A stretch of 42,430 bases of DNA, from contig SHNC01000177.1 of NCBI GenBank assembly GCA_004295105.1, positions 1 through 42,430 of the forward strand, read 5' to 3'. The translations under genes and the position numbers were made by a program. Below, piece by piece: positions 1 through 7,243 of this stretch (position 1 is its first letter; each line of letters begins with the position of its first letter). The DNA is from Betaproteobacteria bacterium. Lineage in GTDB: Bacteria > Pseudomonadota > Gammaproteobacteria > Burkholderiales > Rhodocyclaceae. The notes beneath the pieces are model-generated. The model had not been told where the DNA came from. It saw only the letters and a program-made list of their open reading frames with translations, and made no database searches.

Positions 1-29
1 GCATGGGCGACATGGGCATGGGCATGTAA
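1..29 (+). CDS. groL: 3' end of a chaperonin gene, probably groEL (partial)
   Basis: Only the last eight codons and TAA are present; they read MGDMGMGM, after a partial codon compatible with Gly. A Met/Gly repeat tail is the hallmark of the disordered C-terminus of bacterial GroEL, which lies inside the folding cavity. Everything diagnostic is outside the window, so the call rests on this tail and on the strong hairpins that follow at 41-66 and 82-120, as expected at the end of a highly expressed operon. Another protein with a Met-Gly tail cannot be excluded. Confidence 0.5.
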
Positions 30-40
30 TTGTCCGTGCG

Positions 41-66
41 CGCAGCCCCGGAACATCGGGGCTGCG
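41..66 (+). terminator. Hairpin downstream of the groEL-like gene
   Basis: A perfect inverted repeat: GCAGCCCCG (42-50) pairs with CGGGGCTGC (57-65) around GAACAT, and a flanking C-G pair extends it to 41 and 66. It starts 12 bases after the TAA. No T-run follows, so it may stabilise the 3' end rather than terminate alone. Confidence 0.5.
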
Positions 67-81
67 GCTCTCGCAGCATTC

Positions 82-120
82 ACGACAATCGGCCCCGCCG
101 CGCGCGGGGCCGATTGTCGT
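82..120. terminator. Long perfect hairpin, probable second terminator
   Basis: Two 17-base arms (82-98 and 104-120) are exactly complementary around the 5-base loop CGCGC. The arms contain GACAATCGGCCCCGC and its complement. It follows the 41-66 hairpin by 15 bases, as tandem terminators often do. The symmetry would serve either strand. Confidence 0.55.
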
Positions 121-168
121 TCACGCCCGCGAATCGACGTTGCGCCGCGCACCTGCCGGTGCGAAGCA

Positions 169-177
169 TGTGATAAT
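169..177 (+). promoter_or_regulatory. Possible extended -10 promoter for the regulator/sensor operon
   Basis: TG at 169-170, one base, then GATAAT at 172-177 fits an extended -10 element. No -35 at proper spacing is visible. Transcription from here would give a leader of about 150 bases carrying the hairpins at 206-260 and the direct repeat at 309-326. Confidence 0.35.
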
Positions 178-205
178 TCGAACGTTTTGCAGGGGAAAAG
201 TCGGC

Positions 206-260
206 GGGGAGCGGCTGCGGGCCGCTCCCCGGAACGGGCGTCGTGGGCGACGCCCGTTCC
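206..260 (+). repeat. Two back-to-back perfect hairpins in the leader of the response regulator
   Basis: Hairpin one pairs GGGGAGCGGC (206-215) with GCCGCTCCCC (221-230) around TGCGG. Hairpin two pairs GGAACGGGCGTCG (231-243) with its complement (248-260) around TGGG. They abut with no spacer and neither is followed by a T-run. They could be an attenuator, an RNA-stability element or a protein-binding RNA structure. The function is unknown. Confidence 0.6.
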
Positions 261-308
261 CGAAGACCGAGCAAAAGGAGAACAGCGGGCCCACTCTACG
301 GACACCCG

Positions 309-326
309 CTTACATGCAACTTACAT
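309..326. promoter_or_regulatory. Direct repeat, candidate operator of the OmpR-family regulator
   Basis: CTTACAT occurs at 309-315 and again at 320-326, that is 7 bases, 4 spacer, 7 bases, an 11-bp period. OmpR/PhoB-family regulators typically bind tandem half-sites one helical turn apart, and the PmrA/QseB-like box is CTTAAG-N5-CTTAAG. The complementary strand reads ATGTAAG twice, sharing GTAAG with the repeat at 2616-2633. It ends 10 bases before the start codon at 337, which suggests autoregulation. Binding is inferred. Confidence 0.5.
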
Positions 327-336
327 CCGGAAACTC

Positions 337-1023
337 ATGCGCATTCTGCTTGCGGAAGTCGACCCGGTCATTGCGGACGGCATCGGGCGCGCACTGCGAC
401 GCGGGGGCTATGCGGTCGATCATGTGGCCGACGGGGCCGAGGCGGATACGGCCCTGGCATCGCAACCTTACGATCTGCTGATCCTCGACCTCGGACTGCC
501 GCGCGTACCGGGCATCGAGGTGCTGAAGCGGCTGCGGGGGCGCAAGTCCACCGTGCCGGTGCTGATCCTCACCGCCCAGGACGGCGTGGACGACCGTGTC
601 CGCGGGCTCGACGCCGGTGCCGACGACTACCTGACCAAGCCCTTCGCCCTGCCCGAACTCGAGGCCCGCGCGCGCGCACTGACGCGGCGCGGCACCGGGC
701 AGGCGCGCTGCATCGAGGTAGGGCGCCTGAGCTACGACCAGGCCGACCGCGTGGTGAAGATCGCGGGGCAGGTGGTGGATTTCTCGGCGCGCGAGATCGG
801 CCTGCTCGAGGTGTTCCTGTTGCGCGTCGGCCGCCTGGTGAGCAAGGATCAGCTCGTCGACCACCTGTGCGGCTGGGGCGAGGAAGTCTCGAGCAACGCC
901 ATCGAGGTCTATGTGCATCGCCTGCGCAAGAAGCTCGAGGACAGCGGCGTGCGCATCGTGACCGTGCGCGGCCTCGGCTACTGCCTGGAAAACCCGGATG
1001 CGGCCCCGGCGGCGAAAGCCTGA
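337..1023 (+). CDS. OmpR/PhoB-family response regulator (TctD/QseB-like)
   Basis: The product (228 aa) has an N-terminal receiver domain and a C-terminal winged-helix DNA-binding domain. Visible receiver residues are acidic E7 and D9, phospho-acceptor D51 in LLILDLGLP, T79 in LTAQD and K101 in LTKPF. The second half has the family pattern SAREIGLLEVFL and a recognition-helix region NAIEVYVHRLRKKL, ending in VRGLGY. The start was taken at ATG 337 (MRILLAEVD) because upstream in-frame sequence lacks family resemblance and runs through the hairpins. The sensor kinase gene begins inside its last 26 bases, so the two are translationally coupled. Likely targets are the repeats at 309-326 (own gene) and 2616-2633 (DUF485-actP). 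The stimulus is unknown; tricarboxylate or acetate sensing is inferred from the TctD/TctE resemblance and the neighbouring transporter. Confidence 0.9.
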   Translation: MRILLAEVDPVIADGIGRALRRGGYAVDHVADGAEADTALASQPYDLLILDLGLPRVPGIEVLKRLRGRKSTVPVLILTAQDGVDDRVRGLDAGADDYLTKPFALPELEARARALTRRGTGQARCIEVGRLSYDQADRVVKIAGQVVDFSAREIGLLEVFLLRVGRLVSKDQLVDHLCGWGEEVSSNAIEVYVHRLRKKLEDSGVRIVTVRGLGYCLENPDAAPAAKA

Positions 1024-2482
1024 AAAGTCCTCCGCACGTGGCCGGGGATCCGGCCAGCCGAATTCGCTGTTCGGCGAGATTCTCGACTGGATGCTGGCGC
1101 CGCTGCTGTTCCTGTGGCCGATCTCCATCATCGTCACGCATAACGTGGCGGACAACATCGCCAGCCAGCCCTACGATCGGGCGCTGGCCGACGGTACGCG
1201 CACGCTGGCACGCTTCGTCGCGGTAGACAATGGCCATCCGGTGGTGAACTTCCCGGCGCCGCCGCGTGCCCTGTTCCGCGCCGACCAGGATGACGTGCTG
1301 TACTACCAGGTCACCAACGAATACGGCGAGATGCTGAGCGGCGACGTCGACATTCCGCCGGCGCCGCGGCCGCCGACGCCCATCATCGACGAGGTGTTGT
1401 TCCGCGACGAAGTGATACAGGGCGAGGAGGTGCGTGTCGCCTATCAGTTCCTGTATCCACCCGGCGGACGCGGCCTGCCCATGGTGGTGGTGCAGCTTGC
1501 CGAGACGCGCAACAAGCGCACCGACCTGGCGTCGCGTGTCGTCACCGGCGTGCTGCTGCCGCAGTTCGCCATCATCCCGCTAGCGGTGATACTGGTGTGG
1601 GTCGGCCTGTCGCGCGGCATCGCGCCGCTGAACCGGCTGCAGAGCCTGATCCGGCTGCGGCGGCCGACCGATCTGTCGCCGGTGGAACCCGCCACCGTAC
1701 CCGAGGAGGTGCGCCCGCTGATCGTCGCCTACAACGGCATGATGGCGCGCCTCGAGGAGAACCTGCAGGCCCAGCAGCGCTTCATCGCCGACGCTGCACA
1801 CCAGATGCGCACGCCGCTGACCGGCCTGAAGATGCAGACCGATCTGGCGCTGCAGGAGACCGACCCCGAGCAGTTGCGTCGCTCGCTGGCGCAGATCGCA
1901 GACAGCACCGAGCGCGCGGCGCACCTGATCAATCAGTTGCTGTCGCTGGCGCGCGCCGAGGCGAGCTTCGAGAAGCTCTATGTGGTGGAACCGCTCGATC
2001 TCGAAGCGGTGGTACGCGAGGTGGCGCAGGATCTGTTCCCGCGTGCGCTGGCCAAGGGCATCGATCTCGGCGTGGAGGACACCGGGAAGGGCATGCAGAT
2101 CGAGGGCAACCCGGTGCTGCTGCGCGAGATGATCAAGAACCTGATGGACAACGCCATCAAGTACACCCCGGGCGGCGGCAGCGTGACTGCGCGCATCCGC
2201 CATGCCGGCGCACCGATCTTCGAGGTCGAGGACTCCGGCGTCGGCATCCCCGAGGCCGACCGCGAGCGGGTGTTCGAGCGCTTCTATCGTGTGCTCGGCA
2301 GCGGGGCCGATGGTTCAGGCCTGGGCCTGCCCATCGTGCGCGAAATCGCCGAGCTGCACCGCGCGACGGTGTCCCTCAGCCCCAATCCGGCCGGGAGGGG
2401 AACGCTGGCGCAGGTCGTCTTCCCCCGCAGCCATCGCCAGTTTTCGCCAGTCGTGCAGCGCGACTTCTATCCGCTGGGCTGA
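998..2482 (+). CDS. Sensor histidine kinase, TctE-like (2CSK_N type)
   Basis: This 494-aa inner-membrane kinase is the partner of the regulator it overlaps. A first membrane segment lies near residues 31-47 and a second near 183-205. The periplasmic stretch between them resembles the N-terminal domain of TctE/QseC-type sensors. A HAMP-like region is followed by the dimerisation/phospho-acceptor helix with H268 in DAAHQMRTPL. The ATPase domain shows the N box (LMDNAIKYTP), G1 (VEDSGVGIP) and G2 (GSGLGLPIV). All catalytic motifs look intact. It should autophosphorylate and pass phosphate to D51 of the regulator. The ligand cannot be read from sequence. The 220 bases after its stop hold the candidate operator and leader of the acetate-symporter operon. 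Confidence 0.9.
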   Translation: MRPRRRKPEKSSARGRGSGQPNSLFGEILDWMLAPLLFLWPISIIVTHNVADNIASQPYDRALADGTRTLARFVAVDNGHPVVNFPAPPRALFRADQDDVLYYQVTNEYGEMLSGDVDIPPAPRPPTPIIDEVLFRDEVIQGEEVRVAYQFLYPPGGRGLPMVVVQLAETRNKRTDLASRVVTGVLLPQFAIIPLAVILVWVGLSRGIAPLNRLQSLIRLRRPTDLSPVEPATVPEEVRPLIVAYNGMMARLEENLQAQQRFIADAAHQMRTPLTGLKMQTDLALQETDPEQLRRSLAQIADSTERAAHLINQLLSLARAEASFEKLYVVEPLDLEAVVREVAQDLFPRALAKGIDLGVEDTGKGMQIEGNPVLLREMIKNLMDNAIKYTPGGGSVTARIRHAGAPIFEVEDSGVGIPEADRERVFERFYRVLGSGADGSGLGLPIVREIAELHRATVSLSPNPAGRGTLAQVVFPRSHRQFSPVVQRDFYPLG

Positions 2483-2615
2483 GCCGGCCCGCTCCGTGCA
2501 ATCCACCGACCCGCGCGGCGACGCATCGCTGCGGCGGGGGCGCGGGTCTTGCGCGCCGTCCGTTCCTCATCTCGACATTCACGGCTCTTGTGTCGCGATA
2601 AGCGAATCTTGCAAT

Positions 2616-2633
2616 TCGTAAGCCGGTCGTAAG
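2616..2633. promoter_or_regulatory. Direct repeat, candidate regulator site in front of the actP operon
   Basis: TCGTAAG at 2616-2622 and 2627-2633 are separated by 4 bases, the same 7+4+7 layout as the repeat at 309-326. On the minus strand it reads CTTACG-N5-CTTACG, matching CTTACA-N5-CTTACA at the regulator's own gene. The repeat would occupy a -35 position if the weak hexamer TAACTT at 2644-2649 is the -10, as for class II activation. The promoter assignment is uncertain. Confidence 0.55.
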
Positions 2634-2657
2634 TCTCCGCAGCTAACTTGTCAGCGT

Positions 2658-2673
2658 CCGGACGAAAGTCCGG
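2658..2673 (+). promoter_or_regulatory. GAAA-tetraloop hairpin in the DUF485-actP leader
   Basis: CCGGAC (2658-2663) pairs with GTCCGG (2668-2673) around GAAA, a stable GNRA tetraloop. It ends 28 bases before the start codon at 2702 and just ahead of the purine-rich ribosome-binding site GGAGGGAGA (2692-2700). It may protect the 5' end or tune translation. Confidence 0.45.
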
Positions 2674-2701
2674 TTCATCCAATGTTCGAGTGGAGGGAGA
2701 C

Positions 2702-3010
2702 ATGGAAGACGATCTGGTGAAGAAGATCACCGCCAATCCGAAGTATCACAAGCTGGTGGGGACGCGCACGTCCTACGGCTGGGTGCTCACCGTCATCATG
2801 CTGATCGTCTATTACGGCTACATCGCCGTGATCGCCTTCAGCAAGGAAACGCTCGCCGCAAAGCTCGGTGCCGGCGTCATGACCGTCGGCATCCCGGTCG
2901 GGCTCGGGGTGATCCTGTTCACGATCATCATCACCGGAATCTATGTGCGCCGGGCGAACTCGGAATTCGACGCGCTGACCCACGACATCGTCAAGGAGAG
3001 CGGCAAATGA
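2702..3010 (+). CDS. DUF485 family membrane protein (YjcH-like)
   Basis: A 102-aa inner-membrane protein with two predicted hydrophobic segments, roughly residues 27-45 and 58-82. DUF485 proteins (E. coli YjcH) are encoded immediately before acetate/cation symporters and are thought to be accessory to them. Their biochemical role is unknown. ATG 2702 was chosen because GGAGGGAGA lies directly upstream. The stop overlaps the actP start by 4 bases (ATGA), so the two are translated together. Confidence 0.88.
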   Translation: MEDDLVKKITANPKYHKLVGTRTSYGWVLTVIMLIVYYGYIAVIAFSKETLAAKLGAGVMTVGIPVGLGVILFTIIITGIYVRRANSEFDALTHDIVKESGK

Positions 3011-4725
3011 GCGGACGCTTCATGCAGGTTTCGGCCGGCCTCGCGCTGGCGGCGCTGTCGGCTGCGGCACTGGCCGCGGGCGGTGACCTCGGCCAGGCGG
3101 AGAAGCAGGCGACCAACTGGACCGCGATCACCATGTTCGCCGTGTTCGTCATGGGCACGCTGTACATCACCAAGTGGGCGGCGTCCAAGACCAAGTCGGC
3201 GGCTGATTTCTACACTGCCGGCGGCGGCATCACCGGCTTCCAGAATGGCCTGGCGATTGCCGGTGACTACATGTCCGCCGCGTCCTTCCTCGGCATCTCG
3301 GCGGCGGTGATGGCCAACGGCTACGACGGCCTGATCTACTCGATCGGCTTCCTCGTCGGCTGGCCGGTGATCACCTTCCTGATGGCCGAAAAGCTGCGCA
3401 ACCTCGGCAAGTTCACCTTCGCCGACGTGGCCGCCTATCGCTTCAAGCAGACCCCGATCCGCGCCTTCGCGGCCTCGGGCACGCTGGTCGTGGTGGCGTT
3501 CTACCTGATCGCGCAGATGGTCGGCGCCGGCCAGCTCATCAAGCTGCTGTTCGGCCTCGAGTACTGGATGGCGGTGGTCATCGTCGGCGCGCTGATGATG
3601 GTCTACGTGCTGTTCGGCGGCATGACGGCGACCACCTGGGTGCAGATCATCAAGGCGATCCTGCTGCTCGGCGGTGCGTCCTTCATGGCCTTCATGGTGC
3701 TGCTGAACTACGGCTTCTCTCCCGAAGCGCTGTTCGCCGACGCGGTCCGCATCAAGGCGGGCGTCGCCACGGCCGGCGGCAAGACGCCTGAAGAGGCGAG
3801 CGTGATCGGTCAGGCGATCATGGGGCCGGGCTCCTTCATCAAGGATCCGATCTCCGCGATCTCCTTCGGCATGGCGCTGATGTTCGGTACCGCCGGCCTG
3901 CCGCACATCCTGATGCGCTTCTTCACCGTGCCGGATGCCAAGGAAGCGCGCAAGTCGGTGTTCTGGGCCACCACCTGGATCGGTTACTTCTACATCCTGA
4001 CCTTCATCATCGGCTTCGGCGCCATCGTGCTGGTCTCCACCAACCCGCAGTTCCTCGACGCCAAGGGCGGCCTGATGGGCGGCGGCAACATGGCGGCCAT
4101 CCACCTCGCCAACGCGGTCGGCGGCAACGTGTTCCTCGGCTTCATCTCCGCGGTCGCCTTCGCCACGATCCTGGCGGTGGTCGCCGGCCTGACGCTGTCG
4201 GGTGCCTCGGCGGTGTCGCACGACCTGTATGCCACGGTGTTCAAGCACGGCAACGCGGATTCGGCCTCCGAACTGCGCGTGTCGCGCATGACCACCCTGG
4301 CGCTGGGCGTGATCGCGGTGATCCTCGGGATCGCGTTCGAGAAGCAGAACATCGCCTTCATGGTGTCGCTGGCCTTCGCGATCGCCGCCTCGGCCAACTT
4401 CCCGGTGCTGTTCATGTCGGTGCTGTGGAAGGACTGCACGACCCGCGGCGCGACCATCGGCGGCTTCCTCGGCCTGATCACGGCCGTGGTGCTGACCGTC
4501 GTGTCGCCGTCGGTGTGGGAAGCCACGCTGGGCAACCCCAAGGGTTCGGCGCTGTTCCCCTACACCTCGCCCGCGCTGTTCTCGATGGCCGCCGGCTTCA
4601 TCGGCATCTGGCTGTTCTCGATCCTCGACAACAGCCAGCGTGCGAAGGAAGACCGCGCCGGCTACCTTGCCCAGCGCGTCCGCTCGGAAACGGGCATCGG
4701 CGCGGCTGGCGCGTCTGGCCACTAA
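3007..4725 (+). CDS. actP: Cation/acetate symporter ActP
   Basis: A 572-aa sodium:solute symporter family protein with a leading hydrophobic stretch ending AALAAGG (about residues 8-24) and roughly a dozen further membrane helices. Regions typical of ActP include [20 protein letters not shown] near the start of the transport core, [11 protein letters not shown], and a conserved loop [12 protein letters not shown]. The family takes up acetate and other short monocarboxylates with a cation. It sits in an operon with the DUF485 gene. The operator-like repeat at 2616-2633 ties expression to the upstream two-component system. Length and motifs are complete. Confidence 0.93.
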   Translation: MSGRFMQVSAGLALAALSAAALAAGGDLGQAEKQATNWTAITMFAVFVMGTLYITKWAASKTKSAADFYTAGGGITGFQNGLAIAGDYMSAASFLGISAAVMANGYDGLIYSIGFLVGWPVITFLMAEKLRNLGKFTFADVAAYRFKQTPIRAFAASGTLVVVAFYLIAQMVGAGQLIKLLFGLEYWMAVVIVGALMMVYVLFGGMTATTWVQIIKAILLLGGASFMAFMVLLNYGFSPEALFADAVRIKAGVATAGGKTPEEASVIGQAIMGPGSFIKDPISAISFGMALMFGTAGLPHILMRFFTVPDAKEARKSVFWATTWIGYFYILTFIIGFGAIVLVSTNPQFLDAKGGLMGGGNMAAIHLANAVGGNVFLGFISAVAFATILAVVAGLTLSGASAVSHDLYATVFKHGNADSASELRVSRMTTLALGVIAVILGIAFEKQNIAFMVSLAFAIAASANFPVLFMSVLWKDCTTRGATIGGFLGLITAVVLTVVSPSVWEATLGNPKGSALFPYTSPALFSMAAGFIGIWLFSILDNSQRAKEDRAGYLAQRVRSETGIGAAGASGH

Positions 4726-4780
4726 GCAGCAAGCCCTGCCGGCCTTCTGGGGAAGGAGGTCGGCAACCGGGTGATCGAGA

Positions 4781-4811
4781 TGCGGCGGGAACCCTTCGGG
4801 GCCCCGTCGCA
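4781..4811 (+). terminator. UUCG-loop hairpin after actP
   Basis: TGCGGCGGG plus CCC pairs with GGG plus CCCGTCGCA around a TTCG tetraloop, with a small AA/C internal loop and one G-T pair. It begins 55 bases after the actP stop. No T-run directly follows, so terminator function is probable rather than certain. Confidence 0.4.
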
Positions 4812-4869
4812 GCTCGTTTCGGCCGCGTTCGAGGCCGTTTCATGACGAAGAAAAAAATTCCGATTGTGT

Positions 4870-4897
4870 TTGACTGGGCGCCAAACCTCGCTATAAT
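4870..4897 (+). promoter_or_regulatory. Sigma-70 promoter of tRNA-Phe
   Basis: TTGACT (4870-4875) and a perfect TATAAT (4892-4897) are separated by 16 bases, starting transcription about 5 bases before the tRNA. The GC-rich stretch GCGCCC after the -10 is a discriminator of the kind found at stringently controlled stable-RNA promoters. Confidence 0.85.
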
Positions 4898-4909
4898 GCG
4901 CCCTCTGTT

Positions 4910-4985
4910 GGCCAGTTAGCTCAGTTGGTAGAGCAGCGGATTGAAAATCCGCGTGTCCGTGGTTCGATTCCGCGACTGGCCACCA
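4910..4985 (+). tRNA. tRNA-Phe (anticodon GAA)
   Basis: The 76 bases fold as a complete cloverleaf. The acceptor pairs GGCCAGT with ACTGGCC, the D stem is GCTC/GAGC, the anticodon stem is GCGGA/TCCGC with loop TTGAAAA (anticodon GAA at 4943-4945), and the T arm is CGTGG-TTCGATT-CCGCG. CCA is encoded at 4983-4985. It has its own promoter (4870-4897) and terminator (4995-5034). Confidence 0.97.
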
Positions 4986-4994
4986 AAAATAATC

Positions 4995-5034
4995 AAGCAC
5001 TTAGCCCAGCCTCCGCGCTGGGCTAAGTGCTTTT
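4995..5034 (+). terminator. Rho-independent terminator of tRNA-Phe
   Basis: A 16-bp perfect stem (4995-5010 with 5017-5032) closes a CTCCGC loop and runs into TTTT. It starts 9 bases after the tRNA. This is the clearest plus-strand intrinsic terminator in the window. Confidence 0.9.
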
Positions 5035-5164
5035 CGGGCCGTGTTCCGGCATTCTTCCGGCACTGCCGGTGGCCGGGCGCACGAAAAGCGCACGTTCATC
5101 CGGCCTCGCGCGTCGTTGTCCGGCCACGCGCCTGCTCACCAACCCACTCGCAGCTTGCCCAGCC

Positions 5165-5638
5165 ATGTACAAAGCCACCCGTGATTTCATCAACGACAGG
5201 CAGAAGTTCGCCCGCTTCGCGGTGAGGGAAGTGGCCGTCAGGCAGGTCGGCGGCGGCGAATCCGGCAACAGCTACATGAACGCCCATGCGCGCATCGACC
5301 GCGAGCGCAACATCAGGATCGTCAGCGGCTGGCTGGTGAAGCCTTACGACAGGATGCTGAGGAAGACGGAAATCCTGCAGCACTGGTGGAACGTGGATGC
5401 GAACGCGAAAACCTATTTCGACGTTTCGCCAGACGTCGGGAAGGACTGCGAGTACGTGCTCGACATGGACCTGGCCGAGTTCGGCATCAAGAACTTCGAC
5501 GACCCGGCGGCCAATGTCTGTCACGCCGTCTACCTGCGCGATGGCAAGTACACGATGGTCGATCGCATCTTCGGCGAGCTGTTCTACAAGCCGATCGACA
5601 CGCTGGAGACGGCCTCGCTGTTCAAGAAGGTGATCTGA
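5165..5638 (+). CDS. Hypothetical protein, AGG-rich gene beside tRNA-Phe
   Basis: I do not recognise this 157-aa protein. It has no signal peptide or membrane segment. The centre contains GWLVKPYD and ILQHWWNVD followed by YFDVSP, a pattern loosely like small proteins whose core is a Trp-rich strand pair and a D-x-[ST]-P turn; no function follows. ATG 5165 (MYKATRDF) was chosen because upstream in-frame sequence runs back into the tRNA terminator. No clear ribosome-binding site precedes it. Six of roughly twelve arginine codons in its first half are AGG, which neighbouring genes hardly use. Together with its position right behind a tRNA gene, this suggests horizontal acquisition. No integrase or attachment repeat is seen. 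The 276 bases that follow (5639-5914) hold only the hemA promoter and a small 5-bp-stem hairpin at 5792-5804. Confidence 0.65.
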   Translation: MYKATRDFINDRQKFARFAVREVAVRQVGGGESGNSYMNAHARIDRERNIRIVSGWLVKPYDRMLRKTEILQHWWNVDANAKTYFDVSPDVGKDCEYVLDMDLAEFGIKNFDDPAANVCHAVYLRDGKYTMVDRIFGELFYKPIDTLETASLFKKVI

Positions 5639-5875
5639 GCCCGTCTCCCCGGCGGGCATCGGCAGGATGGGGCCGGTCGTGTAACGATCTCCCGAAGTCG
5701 TTCAAAACATGGGTGTTTTTGCCAGGCGCGGGTGAATTTCGGGGCGGTCGCGATGTCTCCGTCTGGGTGGTCCGGGCACGGTAAAGCGCGGCGGGGTCGC
5801 CCCGTTCCGCTCGCCCTTCGCCCGCGGTTACCACGAAGTGGCTGATTTTGCTCAATTTTTGTGCGGCTTTCAGGG

Positions 5876-5884
5876 TGCTATAAT
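5876..5884 (+). promoter_or_regulatory. Extended -10 promoter of hemA
   Basis: TGC precedes a perfect TATAAT (5879-5884), an extended -10 element that can work without a good -35; none is at standard spacing. The leader to ATG 5915 would be about 25 bases. Confidence 0.65.
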
Positions 5885-5914
5885 CCGGCCCCGATCATCC
5901 GCCTCGTTTCGCGC

Positions 5915-7168
5915 ATGCAGCTTTACGCCCTCGGTCTGAATCACCACACCGCGCCGCTCGCGATCCGCGAGCGCGTGGCGTTTCAGCCCGAGCACATGGG
6001 GCTGGCGCTGCACGATCTTGCGCGTGCCGATTCGGTGCGCGAGGCAGCGATCCTGTCCACTTGCAACCGCACCGAACTCTACTTCGCCGCCGAGCATCCC
6101 CAGCATGCCGCCGACTGGCTGGCGCGTTTCCACCAGTTGCCGCTGACCGAAGTCTCGCCCTATCTGTATGCCTACCCGCAGCGCGACGCCATCCGCCACG
6201 TGTTCCGCGTTGCGAGCGGGCTGGATTCCATGGTGCTGGGCGAACCGCAGATCCTGGGCCAGGTGAAGGAGGCCGCGCGCCGCGCCGAGGAGGCGGGCAC
6301 GGTCGGCACACTGCTGCACAAGCTGTTCCAGAACACCTTCGCGGTCGCCAAGGAAGTGCGCTCCACGACGGCGATCGGCGCCAACACCGTGTCGATGGCA
6401 GCAGCGGCGGTGCATCTGACCGAACGCATCTTCGAGCGCGTCTCCGACCAGCACGTGCTCTTCATCGGCGCGGGCGAGATGATCGAACTCTGCGCGGCAC
6501 ACTTCGCCGGCGCGAAGCCGAAATCCATGATGGTGGCCAACCGCACTGCGGAACGCGCGGCGGTGCTGGCGTCGCGCTTCGGTGCCGGCACCATGCGCAT
6601 CGACCAGATCGGCGACATGCTGCCGCGCTTCGACGTGGTCGTGTCCTGTACGGCGGCGCCGTTGCCCATCGTCGGCCTCGGCATGGCCGAGCGTGCGGTG
6701 AAGGCACGGCGGCATCGGCCGATGGTGATGGTGGATCTCGCCGTGCCGCGCGACATCGAGCCGGAGATCGGCGAACTCGATGACGTGTTCCTGTACACCG
6801 TCGACGACCTCGCCCAGGTGGTGGATGCCGGCATGGAGTCGCGCCAGCAGGCGGTGGTCGAGGCCGAGCAGATCATCGACACCCGGGTCGACGGCTTTCT
6901 GCACTGGATGGAAGCGCGCGACGCGGTGCCGACCATCCGCGCCCTGCGCGAACATGCCGAAGCCTTGCGCCAGCACGAGATGGAACGCGCGCTGCGCCTG
7001 CTCGCCAAAGGCGAGGATCCGCAGCGAGTGCTGGACGCGCTGTCGCATGGCCTGACCAACAAGCTGATGCACGGGCCGTCGCGCTTTCTGAACCATGCCG
7101 AGGGCGAAGCGCAGGCCGAGGCCGGTCGCATGGTGCAGCAGTTGTTCAACCTGCCGCGCCACGGCTAG
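5915..7168 (+). CDS. hemA: Glutamyl-tRNA reductase HemA
   Basis: This 417-aa cytosolic enzyme reduces glutamyl-tRNA(Glu) with NADPH to glutamate-1-semialdehyde, the first committed step of the C5 heme route. The start region [17 protein letters not shown], nucleophilic C50 in STCNRTELY, the GEPQILGQ segment and the NADPH-binding region [12 protein letters not shown] are all present. A C-terminal helical dimerisation domain follows. ATG 5915 gives the usual family N-terminus; a GTG upstream would add 18 unconserved residues. It heads the run hemA-prfA-prmC (75 bases to prfA), an order common in proteobacteria that couples heme and release-factor genes. Confidence 0.97.
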   Translation: MQLYALGLNHHTAPLAIRERVAFQPEHMGLALHDLARADSVREAAILSTCNRTELYFAAEHPQHAADWLARFHQLPLTEVSPYLYAYPQRDAIRHVFRVASGLDSMVLGEPQILGQVKEAARRAEEAGTVGTLLHKLFQNTFAVAKEVRSTTAIGANTVSMAAAAVHLTERIFERVSDQHVLFIGAGEMIELCAAHFAGAKPKSMMVANRTAERAAVLASRFGAGTMRIDQIGDMLPRFDVVVSCTAAPLPIVGLGMAERAVKARRHRPMVMVDLAVPRDIEPEIGELDDVFLYTVDDLAQVVDAGMESRQQAVVEAEQIIDTRVDGFLHWMEARDAVPTIRALREHAEALRQHEMERALRLLAKGEDPQRVLDALSHGLTNKLMHGPSRFLNHAEGEAQAEAGRMVQQLFNLPRHG

Positions 7169-7243
7169 CCGCGCGCCCACAATCCGCCTCGTTGCGCGTC
7201 GGGCGTCGTGCCCGAACGCGGCCCCGATCCCGAATCCGACCCG

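Noticed and set aside
309..326. Start of a CRISPR or tandem-repeat array
   Set aside because: Only two 7-base copies with an 11-bp period; the length and number fit a regulator site, not an array.
2941..4722. Minus-strand open frame of about 590 codons opposite actP
   Set aside because: Highly charged low-complexity translation with no family resemblance; ActP on the plus strand explains the sequence.
4910..5638. Integrated genomic island at tRNA-Phe
   Set aside because: No integrase, transposase or duplicated tRNA 3' end was seen, and hemA with conserved neighbours follows within 1 kb; only one gene looks foreign.
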